Of a DNA stretch of 7,589 nucleotides, positions 5,433 to 7,589 are shown piece by piece. Position 1 is the stretch's first letter. Each line of letters opens with the position of its first letter. The notes under the pieces were generated by a model. That model was given only the letters and a program-made list of their open reading frames with translations. It was not told the origin of the DNA and ran no database searches. The DNA comes from CAYGZM01 sp964354365. Its GTDB lineage: Bacteria > Planctomycetota > Phycisphaerae > Sedimentisphaerales > Anaerobacaceae. The stretch lies in NCBI GenBank assembly GCA_964354365.1, contig CAYGZM010000169.1:1-7589 (forward strand), in the 5' to 3' direction. The position numbers and the translations under genes were made by a program.

Positions 5433-7031
5433 ATGGTTTTTACACTGCACAGGTATATATTTCGCGAGCTATTGAAAGTTTTTACGCTGGCGGTTGTAGC
5501 GTTGACGCTGATTCTGAGTCTCGGGAGCATTCTTCGCCCTGTGCAGGAATACGGGGTGGGCCCCGAGCAAGTGCTCAGCCTAATGGGCTATTTCCTGCCG
5601 ATAACGCTGACATTCGTGCTGCCGATGGCGGCTTTGTTCGCATCGGCCTTAGTGTACGGCCGGTTCGCGAGCGATAATGAGCTTGACGCCTGCCGGGCAA
5701 GCGGTATAAGCTTGGCGACGCTGGTGTATCCGGGCGTGGTGCTGGCGATTGTTGTGGCGATAGCAAATCTGATTCTGAGCTTTCACATGCTGCCGTATTT
5801 CGTGCAGTTGGCGGAGAAATCGCTCAAGGCCGATGCCAAACAGATACTCTTCCGCAACATCCAGCAAAGGGGGTATTACAAGCTGCCGACCGACAGTCCG
5901 TGGCTAATCTACGCCGACGAGGCCAGGCCGCAAAGCGACACGTTAGTGGGCGTGGTCGTGGCTTACGTCAAATCGAACGGGATAGACGAAATCTACGCTG
6001 CCGAACGAGCCAGAGTGACTTTCAATCCTCACGACAAATTCAACGATGTGCAGATATACACAGAGAATACGCTGCAGATCGGCTCCGAGGACGGTGGGGC
6101 ATTCTCGGCGGAAAAAGGGGCGATCAGCACAGAGTTCGGCTCACTGTTGAGTGATGACATCAAGTTCAAGAATATAAACGAAATGAAGCGGATTCGGGCC
6201 GATCTAATGCTCTTTCATCCGATAGAGAAGCTGGCCCGTGATACGAATGCCCAGTTCACCACAGAGCTGCTGGCACAGGAGATTGAGAAGGCAATGGGCA
6301 CAGACCCAAACAATTACTGCAAACTGCACAGCGCCGATAAGCTGGTTGAGTTTACCGCGCGCAAAATTGCAGTGGGCGATGAAAGAGTCAAACTGGACGA
6401 AGACATTGTTGTAATCGAATCGGATTCAAGCGGGAGGCAGCCTCCGGCCAGATTTCGGCCCACGAAGGCTGCGCTGCACATCGAGGGCGACAAGCTTGCG
6501 CCGACCCTGACTATGGACCTGAACAACGTGCTGGAGGAAGAGTCCGGGGATTTGCCAATGCGGCACATCATCCGGGGCCTAATTCGGCCGAGCAACACAG
6601 ACGTAAGAGAGCGATTTGGGACTGAGAACCTGCTGGACGCCATTCAGCGGGCCTTGGAATCACCTACGCTGAAAAAGGGGCCAAGCGGCGAGCTGACGAA
6701 GCGGGAGTATCTGCTCGGCAAAAAAATACAGGGCACTCTGCTTCAAATACGTGCTGAGATTCATTCGAGGCTGGTGTTCGGTGTAGGGTGTGTGCCGATG
6801 ATATTGATCGGCATTGGGCTGGGCATCGTCAAGAGGGGAGGGCATCTGTTGACGGCTTTTGGGGCGAGCTGCATACCTGCGGCCGTGCTGATAGTGTGCA
6901 TAATAGGCGGCAAACAGGTCGCGGAGAACGCGAGATCGACGGTCGTCTCAGGTATGGCGTTGATGTGGGGCGGGCTGGTATTTCTGTTATTGCTGGCGGC
7001 GGTGATTTACCACAGGCTGCTGAAGAACTGA
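5433..7031 (+). CDS. lptF: LptF/LptG-family lipopolysaccharide export permease with enlarged periplasmic domain
   Basis: This encodes 532 residues, a membrane subunit of the Lpt exporter. With LptG and the ATPase LptB, it extracts lipopolysaccharide from the inner membrane and passes it to the LptC-A-D-E bridge. Three N-terminal spans are visible at about 14-34, 48-74 and 95-122, and three C-terminal spans at about 448-466, 473-493 and 503-527. Family motifs include the opening HRYIFRELLKVF, the cytoplasmic loop DNELDACRASGISLATLVYP (81-100), and EIHSRL (442-447) before span four. Residues about 125-440 form the periplasmic domain. The family is usually about 350-400 residues (E. coli LptF about 366), so roughly 150 residues are extra, mostly a charged stretch at about 255-435. 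The ATG follows the PPIase stop by 12 bases with only a weak Shine-Dalgarno, so coupling is likely. LptF is preferred over LptG because it precedes a second permease; this assignment is an inference. Confidence 0.92.
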   Translation: MVFTLHRYIFRELLKVFTLAVVALTLILSLGSILRPVQEYGVGPEQVLSLMGYFLPITLTFVLPMAALFASALVYGRFASDNELDACRASGISLATLVYPGVVLAIVVAIANLILSFHMLPYFVQLAEKSLKADAKQILFRNIQQRGYYKLPTDSPWLIYADEARPQSDTLVGVVVAYVKSNGIDEIYAAERARVTFNPHDKFNDVQIYTENTLQIGSEDGGAFSAEKGAISTEFGSLLSDDIKFKNINEMKRIRADLMLFHPIEKLARDTNAQFTTELLAQEIEKAMGTDPNNYCKLHSADKLVEFTARKIAVGDERVKLDEDIVVIESDSSGRQPPARFRPTKAALHIEGDKLAPTLTMDLNNVLEEESGDLPMRHIIRGLIRPSNTDVRERFGTENLLDAIQRALESPTLKKGPSGELTKREYLLGKKIQGTLLQIRAEIHSRLVFGVGCVPMILIGIGLGIVKRGGHLLTAFGASCIPAAVLIVCIIGGKQVAENARSTVVSGMALMWGGLVFLLLLAAVIYHRLLKN

Positions 7032-7032
7032 G

Positions 7033-7589
7033 ATGAAGATTTTAGATAAGTACGTTATTAAGAACTTCCTGATTGGCTACGCAATCGCCTTCGGCGTTTT
7101 GCTGGGGTTGAGAGTAATTATCGACCTGTTTGTGAATCTCGACGAATTCACGGAGCAGACCAGCCGCGGTGCGTGGGCCGTTATCGAAAACGTGCTCGTG
7201 TATTACGGGCTGAACGGCACACTGTACTTCAGGGATTTTGCGGGGATGATAACGGTAGTTGCAGCGGCTTTTTCTTTCGGCAGGATGGTTCACTCCAACG
7301 AACTGGTCGCAGTGATGGCTTCCGGGGTGAGTCTGAAGCGTTTGATTGGGCCGATAGTAGTGCTTGCCATAGTATTGACGGGCTTGTTGGTCATAGACCA
7401 GGAGCTGGTTATACCGCCGCTTGCGCCGAAGCTTGTGCGGGATCGCGATGCGGTTCCGGGTCAGGAATCGTACGATGTATGGTTCATGAGCGATGGGAAA
7501 GGCTCGCTGATATGCTCACGGCAATTTGTTGTGGAGACTTCAACGCTGTACTGGCCGACCATTATTCTGCGACAAATGAAGGGCGATTC
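7033..7589 (+). CDS. lptG: LptF/LptG-family permease, second subunit, 3' end beyond the window
   Basis: The first 185 codons are present and the gene runs off the right edge with no stop. The protein begins MKILDKYVIKNFLIGYAIAF, an LptF/LptG-type opening followed by span one (about 12-31). FVNLDEF follows at about 34-40. Span two covers about 63-83, and then comes the family loop NELVAVMASGVSLKRLIGPI, which closely parallels the same loop in the upstream permease. Span three lies at about 104-121, followed by the start of the periplasmic domain (SYDVWFMSDGKG, LICSRQF). The ATG is separated from the lptF stop by a single base, so the two are very likely translationally coupled and their products form the LptFG heterodimer. 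No strong Shine-Dalgarno is visible, which supports coupling. The lptG name rests on being the second of an adjacent pair. Confidence 0.9.
   Translation, partial: MKILDKYVIKNFLIGYAIAFGVLLGLRVIIDLFVNLDEFTEQTSRGAWAVIENVLVYYGLNGTLYFRDFAGMITVVAAAFSFGRMVHSNELVAVMASGVSLKRLIGPIVVLAIVLTGLLVIDQELVIPPLAPKLVRDRDAVPGQESYDVWFMSDGKGSLICSRQFVVETSTLYWPTIILRQMKGD

Overview
The window looks like chromosomal DNA from a Gram-negative-type (diderm) bacterium. Gene style suggests Planctomycetota, possibly a Phycisphaerae/Sedimentisphaerales-like lineage. This rests on the large secreted protein of unknown function, the PDZ-less trypsin-like protease with an extra N-terminal beta domain, the lysine-rich anchored PpiC-type protein, LptF/LptG permeases, and a high density of palindromic repeats. 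The lineage is an inference from gene style, not a database match.

Layout. On the minus strand (about 62-3110) two exported proteins lie in one probable operon. First comes an HtrA-type serine protease without PDZ domains (2010-3110). Downstream, 43 bases away, is a 634-residue secreted protein of unknown function with DUF3352-like features (62-1966). On the plus strand (3825 to the window end) a second, divergent operon encodes a membrane-anchored PpiC/SurA-like peptidyl-prolyl isomerase (3825-5420), an unusually long LptF/LptG-type permease (5433-7031), and the start of a second LptF/LptG-type permease (7033 to the edge), with gaps of only 12 and 1 bases. LptF and LptG are the two membrane subunits of the lipopolysaccharide exporter, so this operon pairs an envelope folding factor with the outer-membrane lipid transport machine.

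The roughly 710-base divergent intergenic region (3111-3824) is the most unusual part. It carries one well-spaced sigma70-like promoter for each operon. It also holds a REP-like inverted repeat (3149-3180), a complete 176-bp MITE-like palindrome with near-perfect 17-bp terminal inverted repeats and a 3-bp TTA duplication (3281-3462), two short GC-rich hairpins, and an AT-rich multi-stem element (3623-3788). In that last element a perfect 21-bp inverted repeat encloses two perfect hairpins of 16 and 14 bp. It would lie in the 5' leader of the PPIase-lptF-lptG mRNA. A further palindromic repeat (3020-3068) sits in frame inside the N-terminus of the protease gene.

I see no phage, CRISPR, toxin-antitoxin, tRNA or rRNA genes. 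The coding genes belong to recognisable envelope families. What may be undescribed is the repeat and leader architecture between the operons, not a new enzymatic system.
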